Of a stretch of DNA of 64,000 nt, positions 9,023 through 19,749 are shown in pieces. The notes beneath the pieces were generated by a model. It ran no database searches. It was not told the origin of the DNA and saw only the letters and a list, made by a program, of their open reading frames with translations. Each line of letters starts with the position of its first letter. Within the stretch, counting starts at the first letter, position 1. This DNA is from Prorocentrum cordatum (lineage: Eukaryota > Sar > Dinophyceae > Prorocentrales > Prorocentraceae). A program made the translations under genes and the position numbers. The stretch covers positions 663,792 through 727,791 of the forward strand of contig CAUYUJ010017915.1 of NCBI GenBank assembly GCA_963575745.1, in the 5' to 3' direction.

Positions 9023-9480
9023 ACTGGGCCCGACGGGGCGAGGACGAGGACAAATCCGCTCCAGAGCGTTCTGGGGCGCTCTGAAAAAGCGGCGGTGATC
9101 GATACATCCTCGATTGATCCGTACCCGAGTTTTTATCCTCGCCCCAGCTTCGTCTTAGATTGGGGTCTTCCTGCCCCGCGCTGGACAGAACGAGAGAAAG
9201 CTGTACAGACATACCTCGCCTGCCAGGCCTCCACCCTTGCGCGCACCGCGCGCCGGGGGGGGGGGGCCTGCGCAGAGGCAAGACATCCGTGCGCGCCTCC
9301 GAAGGTTTACGTTTTACCCGTCGGTCGTTGAGAGTACGCATTTTTGGGGATTCCCAGATCCCAATCTACTTCTGCCTCCTGCTTCAAGAACCGGCATGGA
9401 GTTGATGTGTTCTGTTACTCCATCGGAGGGCCTGCTCCCAATCTGCTTTATCCGCCTTTCTACTTTTCGTGCTTTTACCT
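9023..9480. other. Gene-free stretch
   Basis: It contains a small GCTCCAGAGCGTTCTGGGGC foldback near 9058 and a half copy of family N (about 9225-9318, ending CGCGCCTCCGAAGGTTT). Nothing else was recognised. Confidence 0.4.
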
Positions 9481-9499
9481 GCTTCTTCCGACCGACGGG

Positions 9500-9612
9500 T
9501 ATGCCGCTTTTCTTCTTCCCATGGAGGAGGACGCCCTGATGGCCATCCAGCCCCCCATCGAGGCGGCGCCGTTGACCGAGAGCGCCCCGCAGCCAGGCTT
9601 GGGATCCCGCAA
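9500..9612 (+). CDS. Short coding-like island, unknown function
   Basis: The frame reads LLPMEEDALMAIQPPIEAAP up to the GT microsatellite. It may be an exon of the same gene as 9858-10049. Evidence is composition only. Confidence 0.25.
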
Positions 9613-9615
9613 AGG

Positions 9616-9718
9616 GTGTGTGTGTGTGTGTGAGTGTGTGTGTGTGAGTGTGTGTGTGTGTGTGTGTCTGCGTGTCTGTGTGCCCCTGTCGTGTGTGTGT
9701 GTGTGTGCGTGTGTGTGA
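9616..9718. repeat. GT microsatellite
   Basis: About 100 bp of TG repeats with occasional TGAG, TGCG and TGTC units. Confidence 0.9.
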
Positions 9719-9721
9719 GTT

Positions 9722-9866
9722 CGATCGATGTTGCACCAAACCGCCCAGAACAGATGCCTCCCAGCCGCAGGCAGCTCCCGAACGTTGCCGATAGGTGGGG
9801 GTAGGCGGGGGGGGCATCTGTTTGCGGCAGCTCGGTGCACCGAACTGCTCGGTGCACCAGCTGATC
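9722..9866. mobile_element. MITE-like element with GATCGAT flanks
   Basis: The internal inverted repeat GCACCAAACCGCCCAGAACA plus GATGCC mirrors GGCATCTGTTTGCGGCAGCT plus CGGTGC. GATCGAT is present outside both ends (about 9723-9729 and 9861-9867), like a 7-bp target duplication. It sits between two coding-like islands. Confidence 0.55.
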
Positions 9867-10049
9867 GATCTCGTGCCCCCCCCCTCAGGGGAAGTACCCC
9901 TGTGGTGGATCCCGCCAGGGGTGCTGCGCCGCACGGAGTCCAGCGTGGTGGCCAGGCGGTTCGCGGCGGGCTGCTTCGTCGTGCAGGTGCAGGCGTACGC
10001 CTGCGAGGACGAGCCCGAGGATCGGGGGGCGGCCTCGCCGACCCCTTAG
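9858..10049 (+). CDS. Coding-like island, unknown function
   Basis: The frame reads LIDLVPPPSGEVPLWWIPPG, then VARRFAAGCFVVQVQAYACE, ending at a stop just before the T8 element at 10052. It looks like genuine protein sequence, but I recognise no domain. The downstream T8 copy could be an intron; in that case the stop at 10047-10049 would lie past the donor. Confidence 0.4.
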   Translation, partial: QLIDLVPPPSGEVPLWWIPPGVLRRTESSVVARRFAAGCFVVQVQAYACEDEPEDRGAASPTP

Positions 10050-10051
10050 CA

Positions 10052-10205
10052 TGACGTCGGGCATGCCCCTCTACAGGAGGAAAAAAAATAGGAAGAGCAT
10101 AGTCGGGTGACGATTCTTCGTGCTCATTTGAGTATTTCGCGGTTTTTGGTTATGCTTTATTATGTTTCTTCTCAAATCCGCCTGTGAAAGGACATGCCCG
10201 ACCTA
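10052..10205 (+). mobile_element. T8 element
   Basis: The ends GTCGGGCATGCCCCTCTACA and GAAAGGACATGCCCGACCTA are inverted repeats with the usual T8 interior. No clear 8-bp flank repeat is seen. Confidence 0.75.
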
Positions 10206-10535
10206 ATCCTGGCAAACCATCCTCTGCCGTGACGCCCCCCTCGCCTCGCCCCAAGATTCAGGAGCGAAAGAAGGACGTACACGTACATGAATCCACGCTG
10301 GTTTCGAGAGTTCGCACTGCCCGAAAGTTTGTATCACGCAGCCGGTCTCGCAGATCGAGGGGCCGTGTTCATGTACATAGCTGGGCGCGTACGTCCTTTG
10401 TGGGCTCCCTAAAGATGTATGCGCGCGGCTCTGGATGGGAGTCTGAGAGGCGAGGGGGGGGGGGGTCGGTCCGGCCGCGCCCGAGAGGAGTACGGGAGCT
10501 TGTGGTGGCTGCGGGTGAGGTGGCTCCCCCCGACC

Positions 10536-10701
10536 CTGCCCGGAAGCAGAAGCTCGGTGAGCGGCCTCATCGCGGACGTGTACCAGGACGAGCTCAGGGG
10601 CCTCTCCGGCCCCTACTCCAACTTCCTGCTGCTGCAGCGCTTCCTGCTCTACGGCCGCAACGAGGTAATCCAGCGGGCGCAGCAGGAGTCCCTGCGGCCC
10701 A
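10536..10701 (+). CDS. Coding-like island, unknown function
   Basis: The frame reads VSGLIADVYQDELRGLSGPY, then FLLLQRFLLYGRNEVIQRAQ. It is a helical-looking, balanced sequence and the most protein-like of the unassigned islands. I cannot name the family. Upstream (10205-10535) and downstream (10702-11020) sequences lack coding character. Confidence 0.5.
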
Positions 10702-11024
10702 AAAGTGGGGTCCAGCTGAAAGGGGGTGGTGCAATAGATGTTGGGCAACCGTACTGCACATGTACTGCGCCAGAGAGTTGTATCGCGTTGTGCTGCAATT
10801 GTAATGTGCTGCGCGCGAGAGCCCAGCAGTCCCACCAATCTGTTGCACCAAACCTACAGTCGGCCTTGATTGGACAGGACACGCGAGAGGACAGAAGACC
10901 CTTCCGGGGGCCACGTTGCCACAGAAATGCGGGAGGCATGGGCCGCAAGACACGGGACACGAGGGTACCCTTGACCTGGCAGGGTCGACCTACTGATCCG
11001 GGCCGCCTGTATTGCACCACTCCC

Positions 11025-11215
11025 TCTTGGGCCAATTCCGAAGCACCCCCCCTCTTGGACCAATTCCGAAGGATGACCCCCCCCTCTTGGAAGGACCCCC
11101 CCTCTGCAATTCCGAAGGAGGGAGGACCCCCCCCCCCTTGGAAGGACCCCCCCTCTTTTGGAAGGACCCCCCCTCTCGAAGGTGGACCACTTCCGAAGGA
11201 CCCCCCCCTCTGCAC
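11025..11215. repeat. C-rich minisatellite, CCCCCCCTCTTGGA / CAATTCCGAAGGA
   Basis: Alternating blocks of CCCCCCCTCTTGGAAGGA and CAATTCCGAAGG recur about eight times. Remnants occur at 11350 and 11645. Confidence 0.7.
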
Positions 11216-11269
11216 TGCCGCTGGACCCGCGGCGGCCTCCTCCCGGACCTCTCGGCTGCATGCAGTGCA

Positions 11270-11355
11270 TGCGCCTCCTCCTCCTCCCTCTTCCTCCCTC
11301 CTCCTCTTCCTCCCTCCTCCTCCTCCTCCCTCCTCCTCCTCCTCCTCCTCCCTCT
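11270..11355. repeat. TCC triplet tract
   Basis: An imperfect CTCCTCCTCCCTC array. Confidence 0.85.
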
Positions 11356-11740
11356 TGGGGCCAATTCCCCGTTCAGGAGGCCGAGCGCGAGCGGCGCAGC
11401 TCCCGGGCGCCGGGCGCGGGGCCCGCGCTCCCGGGCGTCGGCCGGGCCGGGCCCATGCTGCCCGGCGTGGGGGCCCGGTCGTGAGGGGGGTCGGGGGCGG
11501 AAAAGAGGGGGGTGATGACTGGGGGGGGTGGATATCATGGCGGGGGTCATGAGATTTCCCCAGATTTCATGGCGCCTCTTCTTATTTCATTACGTCCCTG
11601 GCCCACCCGCTGGGCCGCGCACATGCCGCCGGTCATAATTTGCACCCCCCCCTCTTGGACATCCCCCTCTTTGCCGCCCCCGAGGGGTTGACTGCAGCGG
11701 GCGGCCCCCCCTCGCAAAAGAAGAAAAACAAAAAAACACG
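11356..11740. other. Unassigned GC-rich stretch
   Basis: No gene or repeat family was recognised apart from C-rich remnants of the preceding minisatellite near 11640. Confidence 0.4.
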
Positions 11741-11744
11741 CGCC

Positions 11745-11811
11745 GCCGTCGTCGTCGTCGTCGTCGGCGCCGCCGTCGTCGCCGTCGTCGCCGTCGGCGC
11801 CGTCGTCGTCG

Positions 11812-11876
<65 letters not shown>

Positions 11877-11895
11877 GTCGTCGTCGTCGTCGTCC
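11745..11895. repeat. GTC/GCC triplet tract
   Basis: About 150 bp of CGTCGT repeats with CGCC variants. The long frames across it encode Val/Ala or Arg/Thr homopolymers and are not genes. Confidence 0.9.
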
Positions 11896-12000
11896 CGGCC
11901 GCCGCTGTTGCGGCAGACGCCGTCGGTGCGGCACGCCCCGCGTGCGCGCTGGGAGGGGCGGCGAGCGGCCCCGACAAGAGGAGGGCGAGCTGAGGCGGCG

Positions 12001-12322
12001 TGAAGTCGGGCCTGTCCGTGCCAGCCTGGAACATGTCCCTGTCCCTATGCTGGGCACCTCCTCGTCATGATGCCAGTCTTAGGGGTTCCCTTATTTTTTT
12101 TTGAGGGCGCATCCCTAGGATTGGCACCGCCTTTTGGCGTGTCAATCTTAGGGATAGGGATAAGTTCGAGGCTGGTAATGTCCCTCTACAGGAGGAGTAT
12201 TCAAAAATTGTCACAAAAAATAGGATGGGGACGATTTGTGCGTATTTTTGCATATGTTTGTAATCTTCTGTGAGCGCTTTTCATTTTCCATGCAAGATCC
12301 CAGGAGGACATGCCCGACCCAA
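12001..12322 (+). mobile_element. T8 element interrupted by a younger MITE (12018-12178)
   Basis: The T8 left end (AAGTCGGGCCTGTCC) is separated from its continuation (TGTCCCTCTACAGGAGGAGT). The right end GGAGGACATGCCCGACCC is present. TGTCC occurs on both sides of the inserted sequence, so removing the insert and one copy restores the T8 consensus. Confidence 0.75.
12018..12178. mobile_element. MITE nested in a T8 element, 5-bp TGTCC target duplication
   Basis: The 161-bp insert has terminal inverted repeats CCAGCCTGGAACATGTCCCT and AGGGATAAGTTCGAGGCTGG. A second inverted repeat (TGCCAGTCTTAGGGG against CCCTAGGATTGGCA) lies inside. TGTCC flanks it at 12013-12017 and 12179-12183. Confidence 0.75.
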
Positions 12323-12384
12323 AGCGGAGGCAGCGGCAGCGGACCTTCGGGGGGTAGGGGGGCCGGAGCCCTCGTCGCCACGGC

Positions 12385-12505
12385 GGCCCGCAGCGCGGGA
12401 CAGCGTGGTGCGCCTGGGCCCCCCCTGGGGGATGGTCCGGGAGCCGGTCCTGAGCTGCCGCTGCCTCCGTGCGCCCTTCTCCGACCGGAGGGGACGAGGC
12501 TCGCG
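12385..12505 (+). CDS. Short coding-like island, unknown function
   Basis: The frame reads RDSVVRLGPPWGMVREPVLS, then CRCLRAPFSDRRG. It lies between the T8 element and a family H repeat. Composition only. Confidence 0.3.
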
Positions 12506-12528
12506 GAGCTCCCCCGACCTCCTCGCGC

Positions 12529-12690
12529 TGTGAAAAAATCACGACGGGAGGTTTTTCGTATTTTCGGCCTCCCGGGGCCCTTCCCGGCCTCGGGACCGTT
12601 AAAAAGCAACTCAGGACGAAAAACCGGTCCCGGGGAAGGGTTCCAGACGTCTGGGGGTCGACGTTGTAAAAAAATCACGACGTCGGGGGT
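12529..12690 (+). repeat. Family H repeat copy
   Basis: It starts and ends with the same short direct repeat (TGAAAAAATCACGACG at 12531; TAAAAAAATCACGACG at 12666). The core has GGGAGGTTTTTCGTATTTTC and CTCGGGACCGTTAAAAAGC. Other copies: 2345-2470 (reverse), 30905-31072, 40489-40650. Confidence 0.7.
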
Positions 12691-13490
12691 CTGGGTCCTG
12701 GGGCCTGCCCCAGGTCGGGGGCACGGGGGGGCAGGAGACCCGCCATGCGAGGGGGGGGGGGGGGAAGGCTTCTCAGGAGCACCCCTGCGTCTCGGAGGGC
12801 GCGGGCCTCGTCTATATAATATAGCTGTAAAGCCGGCGCCTTCCAAGAAGCAGGCTCCTTCTAAGACGCCTTCCCCCCGCCCCCTGCCTCCACTGCGCGC
12901 CCCGCTAAGTCTGGGGCCCAGGGCCATCGAACAATGGATCCGGATGAGAAGCCGCGGGAGGCCAAGACCCGTTCCCCTCGGGTCCATGTGCTGCCATGGC
13001 AGCCGTACCATCAAGTCGTCGATGCATGCCTCGGCCATGCCAACCCATTCCTACCCGCTGCTGGCTGCTGGCATGATACACGTTCTTGAATATTGGGGAG
13101 GATGAAGAGAGAAGGAGGAAGGGAGGAGCAGGCAAGATCATACGCTTCTGGGCTGGATGTGCGGAGCATGAAATACATGATGTGTCTAAGCGCTGTAGAA
13201 CTTGGGCTTCGGAGGCGCCACCTTTTGGGAGAAGTGGGGCTCCGTTGTGCGAGGGCCTCCCAAGTTGGAGCCGTTGTGGCCGTAGCCTGCGGAGCCCAAA
13301 CTTGCAATCCGAAGGCTTCGTTCAGACACGCAGGACCCGAGCGTCGAAGTTCACACTCGTAGATCAGCGGAACAGGATCGCAACGAGGGGGAGGAACACC
13401 TGCTCTCTTTGAAAACGACTGCCCTAACGCCACGAGCCCAGAGGCAGTGTAACACTGTTCGGGGTTTGTCGTTGAGCGTCCGCCCTCCGT
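12691..13490. other. Gene-free stretch
   Basis: Frames on both strands here lack convincing composition. No repeats were recognised until the T8 right end at 13491. Confidence 0.4.
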
Positions 13491-13535
13491 CCCAAAAATC
13501 CGCCCGTAGGGGGACACGCCCGACCTGTCCGCACT
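13491..13535 (+). mobile_element. Solitary T8 right end
   Basis: CCAAAAATCCGCCCGTAGGG followed by GGACACGCCCGACC is the T8 right terminus. No left end is seen upstream, so this is a truncated copy. Confidence 0.65.
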
Positions 13536-13617
13536 GTTCCTGGGGTGTGGGAAGCGGGCACGCCGGAGGCGGGCCACCGGCCGGCGACGGGGCTCCTCGA
13601 GGGACCGGCACCAACGG

Positions 13618-14020
13618 GGGGTGAGGAGGAAGCGGAGGAGGAGGAGGAGGAGGAGGAGGAGGATGAGGAGGAGAGGAGATGAGAGGATGAGGAGTATTTC
13701 GACTATTAGGGGAGGGGGTAAGGGGAAGGGGGAAAGGGAGGAGAGGGGGGGGGGGGAAGAGGAGGAGGAGGAGGAGGAGGAGGGGGGGATGAGGGATTAG
13801 GAGGCGAGTGGAGGAGAGAGGGGAGGAGGTGAGGAGGAGGAGGAGGTGAGGGGAGGAGGAGGGAGGAGGGGGAGGAGGGCGGTAGGAGGAGGGGGTTGGA
13901 GGGGGAGTGTGAGGGGGAGAGAGGAGTGCGGGGAGGAGGAGGATGAGGAGGAGGAGGAGGAGGGGGAGGAGGCAGTGAAGGAAGGAGAAAGAGGGATGGA
14001 GGGAGGAGGAGTTGGAGGAA
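13618..14020. repeat. GGA triplet tract
   Basis: About 400 bp of purine-rich GGA/GAG repeats with GGGG interruptions. Confidence 0.9.
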
Positions 14021-15055
14021 GAGATTCGAGGATCGACCAATCTTTTTGTTTGAACGTGTGTCGCGTTTGTGGGGCCTCCTGGGATTCCTCCAGAGGTCTT
14101 GAGGGTCCTGCGGGATTCCCGTGGATGCGTGGGTGCATCTCCAAGGAGCCCGCCGATCACCAGTTCTATTGGCCTTCCTGTGCGCGATCAGGTAAAGCCC
14201 CATCGGGCAGCAAAAATGAGGAGCACGAGGTATAAGCCAGGGTGACCCTCATTAGGACTTCTGGGTGGGTCGCAGAAGAAGGCGAAGCATAGTAGGACCC
14301 TCTAAGCAGACCCGACCTGGTGCCATGACAGACTACGAAATACGATGTACGTGCATCCTTGGTTCGATCTCGGTTCTTGGTGTGATACCTGCGCGGCGCG
14401 GCGGGAAGACCAGCACCTTCCCAACTCTTCTCGCCTGCGACGGCGGGCACTGCCTTTCTGACGCAGGCGCAGCCTTTTCCGGAACCGCGGGCAAGGAGGG
14501 GAGCGACGGCAGCGAACAGGCACAACCGAGCATACATCGTATAACGTTCACGTACAAGTTTGCTTCAGCGAGTACTGCCGTTTCTGAGCCTGCTCTTTTC
14601 CAACTCAGCGCAACATTGCGCAGTTTCAAGTGCGATCGTCTCCACATGCTCTTGAGTCTCTTGAGCCGCGGGGTGGTCCCAGGAGGTGTTGGGACTTCTT
14701 GGCGTCCCCGCTATTCCTTGTCTCTCTCCCTCCCTTCTAGCGTCCTCTCTCTCCCTTCCTCCCCCTCCACTTCACATCTGCGTCGTCCCCTCCATTCCCC
14801 CCTGTCCATCTCACTCCCCCTCATCCCCGACCACCTGCACTTCCCGATACCCGCCTGCTGGGTTGGAATCATGGAACGCTTACCCTTCGTTTCGCGCACT
14901 CTTTGTTTGCATTGTGCCTCGCAGCAGGTATCGGGAGGGAGACGGACCCACTGGTGTTGGCAGCTTGGACGTCTGCAGCAGTATGACGCATTGCTGTTTT
15001 TCAGCGCAGGTCTCCAGCTGCTCGCGCCTCCGCGCTCAGGCCGCCGCAGAGCTCG
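14021..15055. other. Gene-free stretch
   Basis: No coding sequence or repeat family was recognised. A pyrimidine-rich segment (14710-14850) resembles degraded TCC tract. Confidence 0.4.
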
Positions 15056-15524
15056 TCTCCTCCGTTTTCTCCTCCGCCTTCTCCTGCTCATCCTTCTCGT
15101 CCTCCCTCCTTCCTTTCGCCTCCTCCTCCTCCTTTCTCCTCCTCCTCCTCTCTCCTCATCCTCCTCCCTTCTTCCTCCCTCCCCAGAGTTCTCCAAGGGT
15201 CACCAGAGGCTTCAAGAGGCACAAGAACCTTCCAAACACCGACCCTCGATCATCGATGATCAACCTCCTTCCTATTGTTAATCATGTTCCTGCTCCTTCT
15301 CCTTCTCCTCCATCTCCTTCGTATCCCCATTTCTCCTCTTCCTCCTCCTCGCCCTCCTCATCCCTCTTCATTCCTCACTCCTCTCTCCTCATTCATCCTC
15401 GTCCCCATCCTCATGCCCCTCCTCCTCCTCCTCCTCCTCCTCCTCCTCCTCCTCCTCCTCCTCCTCCCCTCCTCCCTCTCCTCATCGCCATAACCATCAC
15501 CATCGCCATCGCCATCACCATCAC

Positions 15525-15573
<49 letters not shown>

Positions 15574-15620
15574 GTCATCATCAGCCGCAGCAATTTCATC
15601 AGGATTAGCAGCATCATCAG

Positions 15621-15655
<35 letters not shown>

Positions 15656-15720
15656 CCATCCTCATCATCATCAGCATCATCATCTGCATCAGCAGCAGCA
15701 TCATCATCATCCCTCCTCGC
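15056..15720. repeat. TCC and ATC triplet tracts
   Basis: TCC arrays (15060-15185 and 15300-15480) run into an ATC/CAT array (15485-15715). The minus strand reads as an Asp or Met homopolymer and is not a gene. Confidence 0.9.
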
Positions 15721-15909
15721 TGCTCCACACTCCCTTCTGGCCCTCACTCCTCCCCCCCTCCTCCTCCCCCTCTCCTCCCTCCCTCCCTCCCTTCCTCCCC
15801 CCCTTCCCCCCCCCCCTCTGCCTCGGGGCTGCGCCCGGCAGCGGGGTCCAACTGCCCGCCCATGGCCGGGCCCTCGGCGCGCCGTCGCCGCGCCGCTCGT
15901 GCCGGGGCA

Positions 15910-16040
15910 GGGCTGCAGAGGAGGAGGAGGAGGAGGAGGAGGAGGAGGAGGAGGAGGAGATTCGAGGAGAGGGAGGAGCAGGAGGAGGAGGAGGAGAAGG
16001 AGGAGGAGGAGGAGGAGGAGGAGGAGGAGCGGGAGGACCA
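15910..16040. repeat. GGA triplet tract
   Basis: About 130 bp of GGA repeats between a GC-rich segment and the coding-like island at 16080. Confidence 0.9.
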
Positions 16041-16079
16041 GTGCAAACCCAAGGCTGTGGGGCGCATGTGGCGCGTCAG

Positions 16080-16217
16080 ATGAAGAGCCTTGTTGTCGAG
16101 TGTCGTGCTCCTCGGAGTCGCGGAGCGAAAGCTCTCCGACGGCTCGCCCAGGGTTTCCTGCCAGGCATCCTGAAAGCTGCGATGCCTGCTCAGCTTGTGC
16201 GCCTGGAGCTGGACTGA
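16080..16217 (+). CDS. Coding-like island ending in a stop, possible terminal exon
   Basis: The frame reads MKSLVVECRAPRSRGAKALR, then RLAQGFLPGILKAAMPAQLV, then RLELD and a TGA at 16215-16217. It is protein-like and follows a GGA tract that could be intron. No family was recognised. Family L repeat begins about 60 bp downstream. Confidence 0.4.
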   Translation: MKSLVVECRAPRSRGAKALRRLAQGFLPGILKAAMPAQLVRLELD

Positions 16218-16274
16218 GACTGCTTCCTGTTGTGGCCCTCAGGCGGGGGCCCCAATGCGTCGGGAAGAAGAAGA

Positions 16275-16875
16275 CAGTGCAAACCCAAGGCTCATCCACG
16301 ATATTGCAATAAGCCCTCCCTCCAAGTTCTTTCTTCATCTTCATAGGCTTCTACAACGACTCCTGTCCACTGACGGAAATGCCCCGTTGGAAGATCACCG
16401 CTTGAAAATTCTGATTCTGGTTTGTGCCAGAACGTCATTCCTGGGACTTCATGTTGCGAGCCACTGTTACTGTTGCGCCTTGACGATCCTGAATCGCGCG
16501 GGAACGCCACTCCTGGAGCTCAACTCCACGAATCAACCTAACTGATGCGGCCTGGCAGTCGAGCATTGTGCCCAAACACCATGTCTCGGACGTGAAGCAT
16601 GAAGACAACTCTTGAACCCGTTGTGTACTCCTAAAACGAATGTGCGCGGCGTTGATGCGAGAGCCACATTTTGCAAACGACCCGCCCTCCATCCGCGAAG
16701 CTCTTCGCATTTCGCACACACGAGTGCGCACGGCGTTGAAGCGAGAGCCATATCTTGAAAATGGCCTGCCCTCCATCCGCGAAGCTTGTGCACATTTTCA
16801 GACGGATGGGCGCGGCGCTTAGGCGAGATCCACATGATGAAGGCGACCGCCTTCCGTTTGTGAGAATGTTGCACC
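16275..16875. repeat. Family L repeat with internal ~80-bp tandem units
   Basis: The stretch matches 27595-28260. Shared blocks include CCCTCCCTCCAAG, TTGACGATCC and AATCGCG. The second half holds three copies of a unit built on GCGAGAGCCACATTTTG and CGCCCTCCATCCG. Confidence 0.75.
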
Positions 16876-17330
16876 TTTAACGTTTCAGGATCATAAATGG
16901 TCCGGAAATCTCAGGCGACAGACCCGGCCCGCCCTTTTGACTGGCCTCGGGGTGCGACAGAGGGGAGTTACGAATAAGGAGTGGGAATGGAGGATTTGGC
17001 CGCCGACTCGAGGGGCGTCAGGTAGGTCACCTCCTGGAGTCGGCGGCCCACGTGGTGGGGCGTATCGCGCTGAGTCGCGCCTCCTGGGCTCCGTGGCAGC
17101 TTGCCGCCGTGCGTTGTATCTTGTGCGGCAGGGCGGGCAGATGGAGTTCGACACATCCACGGCGCATCGCCTTTCATTGGTCGTCCACTGCTCCAGGATG
17201 GCAAAGGCCGCGCTGCCTGTCCAGGAAGCGAAACGTCGAGTTGCCCAGCTTCCGTGCGCCAGTTTACGGGGGTAGTTGTATACCTCCTTGGTTGCTGAGT
17301 TACAAAGCACTGCCAGTCTAGTCTTAGTGT
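16876..17330. other. Gene-free stretch
   Basis: Short frames only, no family recognised. GACTCGAGGGGCGTCAGGTA near 17004 and its imperfect mirror CACCTCCTGGAGTCGGCGGC form a weak inverted repeat. Confidence 0.4.
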
Positions 17331-17334
17331 AAGT

Positions 17335-17395
17335 GCGGGACGGTCTAGTCTAGTTTAGTGTAGTCTAGTCTAGTCTAGTCTAGTCTAGTCCTAGC
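17335..17395. repeat. TCTAG pentanucleotide repeat
   Basis: About ten copies of TCTAG (one TTTAG, one TGTAG). Confidence 0.9.
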
Positions 17396-17589
17396 CCAAA
17401 AAGTGGCAATTCTAGTGCAAGCTCTAGTCTCAGTGTAAGCTGACTCGCGCTTGTTCCCGTGAGTATTTGGATACGGCTTTGGGCTCTTGGCGCTTGTGCT
17501 CGGCCGTGGGCGCCTCCTTGGGCCCCCGGGTGCGGCGGCTGGAATTTGTTGTTGGGCCTTCCGCTGGTGCCCGGCCGGGGGATGCCTCG

Positions 17590-17920
17590 TGGCGGCAGCA
17601 CACCCTGCATCGCACAGCTTGCACCACACGGATGACACCACACGGCGTGCACCGCATAGCCCGTAACAGGCAGCTTGCACCGCACAGCTCGCGCCAAGAG
17701 TTGGCACCACGGAGCGTTTGCATCGCAGAACCATCTTGGACCCAGCTTGCACCAACCTGGTTCCACCCGCAAAAAGCTACACCTAGCTACAATAGCTGCA
17801 CCTAAGCATCTTGAGCCACGAAGCTACACTTAGCTTGCACCGCATCGCTTGCGTAACGTATATTGCACCGCATGTCTAACACCGCTTCACTTGCACATCA
17901 CATGTTGCATTATCCGTAAG
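17590..17920. repeat. Degenerate GCTTGCACCGCA array, left part
   Basis: GCTTGCACC, GCACCGCA and ACACCACA words recur about every 15-20 bp. The same array resumes at 19010-19165, so the satellite at 18199-18776 interrupts or grew inside it. Confidence 0.65.
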
Positions 17921-18198
17921 GGCTTCGCCCCCTGCCGCCGCCCCCCTCTCTCGGAGAATGGGCCATGGAAGAGCTAAGTCATGAGGCCTTGGCGCTGTCG
18001 TGAAGCAGTATCGAAACTTCATGCGAAGCCGATTCGCAATCAGCAAAACCAACTGATCACAAGAGGGGTTACCACACCTGGCGATTGGTAAGACGTGTAT
18101 GGTTTACGGGCTTGGTTACCACACCTTGCGATTAAAGGGCCGAGGGAGTTCTCGCAGTTTGGGTTACCACGCCTTGCGATGGATGTGCGTGATGGGTT

Positions 18199-18776
18199 CG
18201 AATTTCAGAAATGTGGCACATCCCCTGTGTTTTTGGACCCTGACCCCGCGGATCTGCGTGAGGGGTGGCACCGAATTTCAGAAATGTGGCAAATCCCTGT
18301 GTTTTTGGACCCTGACCCCGCGGATCTGCGTGAGGGGTGGCACCGAATTTCAGAAATGTGGCAAATCCCCTGTGTTTTTGGACCCTGACCCCGCGGATCT
18401 GCGTGAGGGGTGGCACCGAATTTCAGAAATGTGGCAAATCCCCTGTGTTTTTGGACCCTGACCCCGCGGATCTGCGTGAGGGGTGGCACCGAATTTCAGA
18501 AATGTGGCAAATCCCTGTGTTTTTGGACCCTGACCCCGCGGATCTGCGTGAGGGGTGGCACCGAATTTCAGAAATGTAGCAAATCCCCTGTGTTTTTGGA
18601 CCCTGACCCCGCGGATCTGCGTGAGGGGTGGCACCGAATTTCAGAAATGTGGCAAATCCCCTGTGTTTTTGGACCCTGACCCCGCGGATCTGCGTGAGGG
18701 GTGGCACCGAATTTCAGAAATGTGGCAAATCCCATGTGTTTTTGGACCCTGACCCCGCGGATCTGCGTGAGGGGTG
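18199..18776. repeat. Satellite, eight copies of a 72/73-bp unit
   Basis: The unit contains AATTTCAGAAATGTGGCAAA, then CCCCTGTGTTTTTGGACCC, then CGCGGATCTGCGTGAGGGG. Copies are nearly identical and differ mainly by C3/C4 length, which alternates the period between 72 and 73 bp. Upstream, GGTTACCACRCCTTGCGAT recurs three times (18070-18180). Confidence 0.95.
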
Positions 18777-19009
18777 TCGATTTCGAGCCCCCCCAGCAAT
18801 TCAGACAACGCGCCCAGGGGGTGCTAAAAATCCCGTTTGGGCCTCCCCCCCCTCGCGCGGTCAATCAACTAGTTACAGTAACCAGCAAGAAGCAGAACTG
18901 TAACACTGGAAACTACAAGCTACAACTGGTACTGGAAACTGCGAACCCGCGCCTACAGCCTGGTGGCCCCACAAGGGGGCCGGCGGATATAACTTCTACC
19001 ACGTACTTA

Positions 19010-19165
19010 GCTTCCACCACTCTCCTCACACCACAGATCTTGCACCACGTAGCTTGCACCAGCACGCCACCACATATCTTTCACCATGCAGCTTGCACAA
19101 GGTAAGCTTGCACAGTATAGCTTGCAATATGTAGCTGGCACCGCACACCTTGCACTACATCGGTT
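19010..19165. repeat. Degenerate GCTTGCACC array, right part
   Basis: AGCTTGCAC and CTTGCAC words recur as in 17590-17920. Confidence 0.6.
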
Positions 19166-19745
19166 TCACTAGTTATATAGTGCACAAGACAGAGTCTGGT
19201 GCCTACGCTGGTAAATATTGTGGTTTAAGCTCAGGGGCGGAGCGCTTGTCTTCCCCGCGTTGCTCTGAGATGCCCTCGACGCGGCATGAACGATTTGAGG
19301 CTCCGATCGAGGGATTGAGTTCTTCTGGACTGATACGGAGGGCGCAGTTCGGAGCAAGCGCTCTGTCGAAGTATTCGGGGGGCAGGACATTGACCGTTGT
19401 GGGACCGATCTTGTAGCTACCAGACAAACGCTTGCGCCCAAAGTTGTCTGCTTGGACCGAGGGCCACACAGGTGCAGGCGCAACTGCCTTCCACACGTCC
19501 AGTCTCGACCGACCCAGAGGCATCCAAATACTCCCTTAGGGTTATCGCACGCTTTGTCAATCTACCTGACGGGCTGCAAGCACTGCTCAGCGGACATGTG
19601 TGCACTTGCTGAGACTGGCTCGGTAGTGGCTACCTAGCGCCCAGATTAGAGCCTTGGGCCTCAATGTGTCGTCGCAGGGACGCCGCAGGTGCTAAAACCC
19701 CCTGGATTAAAAAGTGCGGACCGCAGAGTTCGCGCAAGAGGATGG
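19166..19745. other. Gene-free stretch
   Basis: Short frames only on both strands; no repeat family recognised. Confidence 0.4.
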
Positions 19746-19749
19746 GGAG

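Noticed and set aside
17335-17395. Telomere-like repeat (TCTAG)
   Set aside because: The unit is a pentamer unlike TTTAGGG-type dinoflagellate telomere repeats, and it is internal.
18199-18776. CRISPR array (regular direct repeats)
   Set aside because: The entire 72/73-bp unit is repeated, without variable spacers, in a eukaryotic genome.
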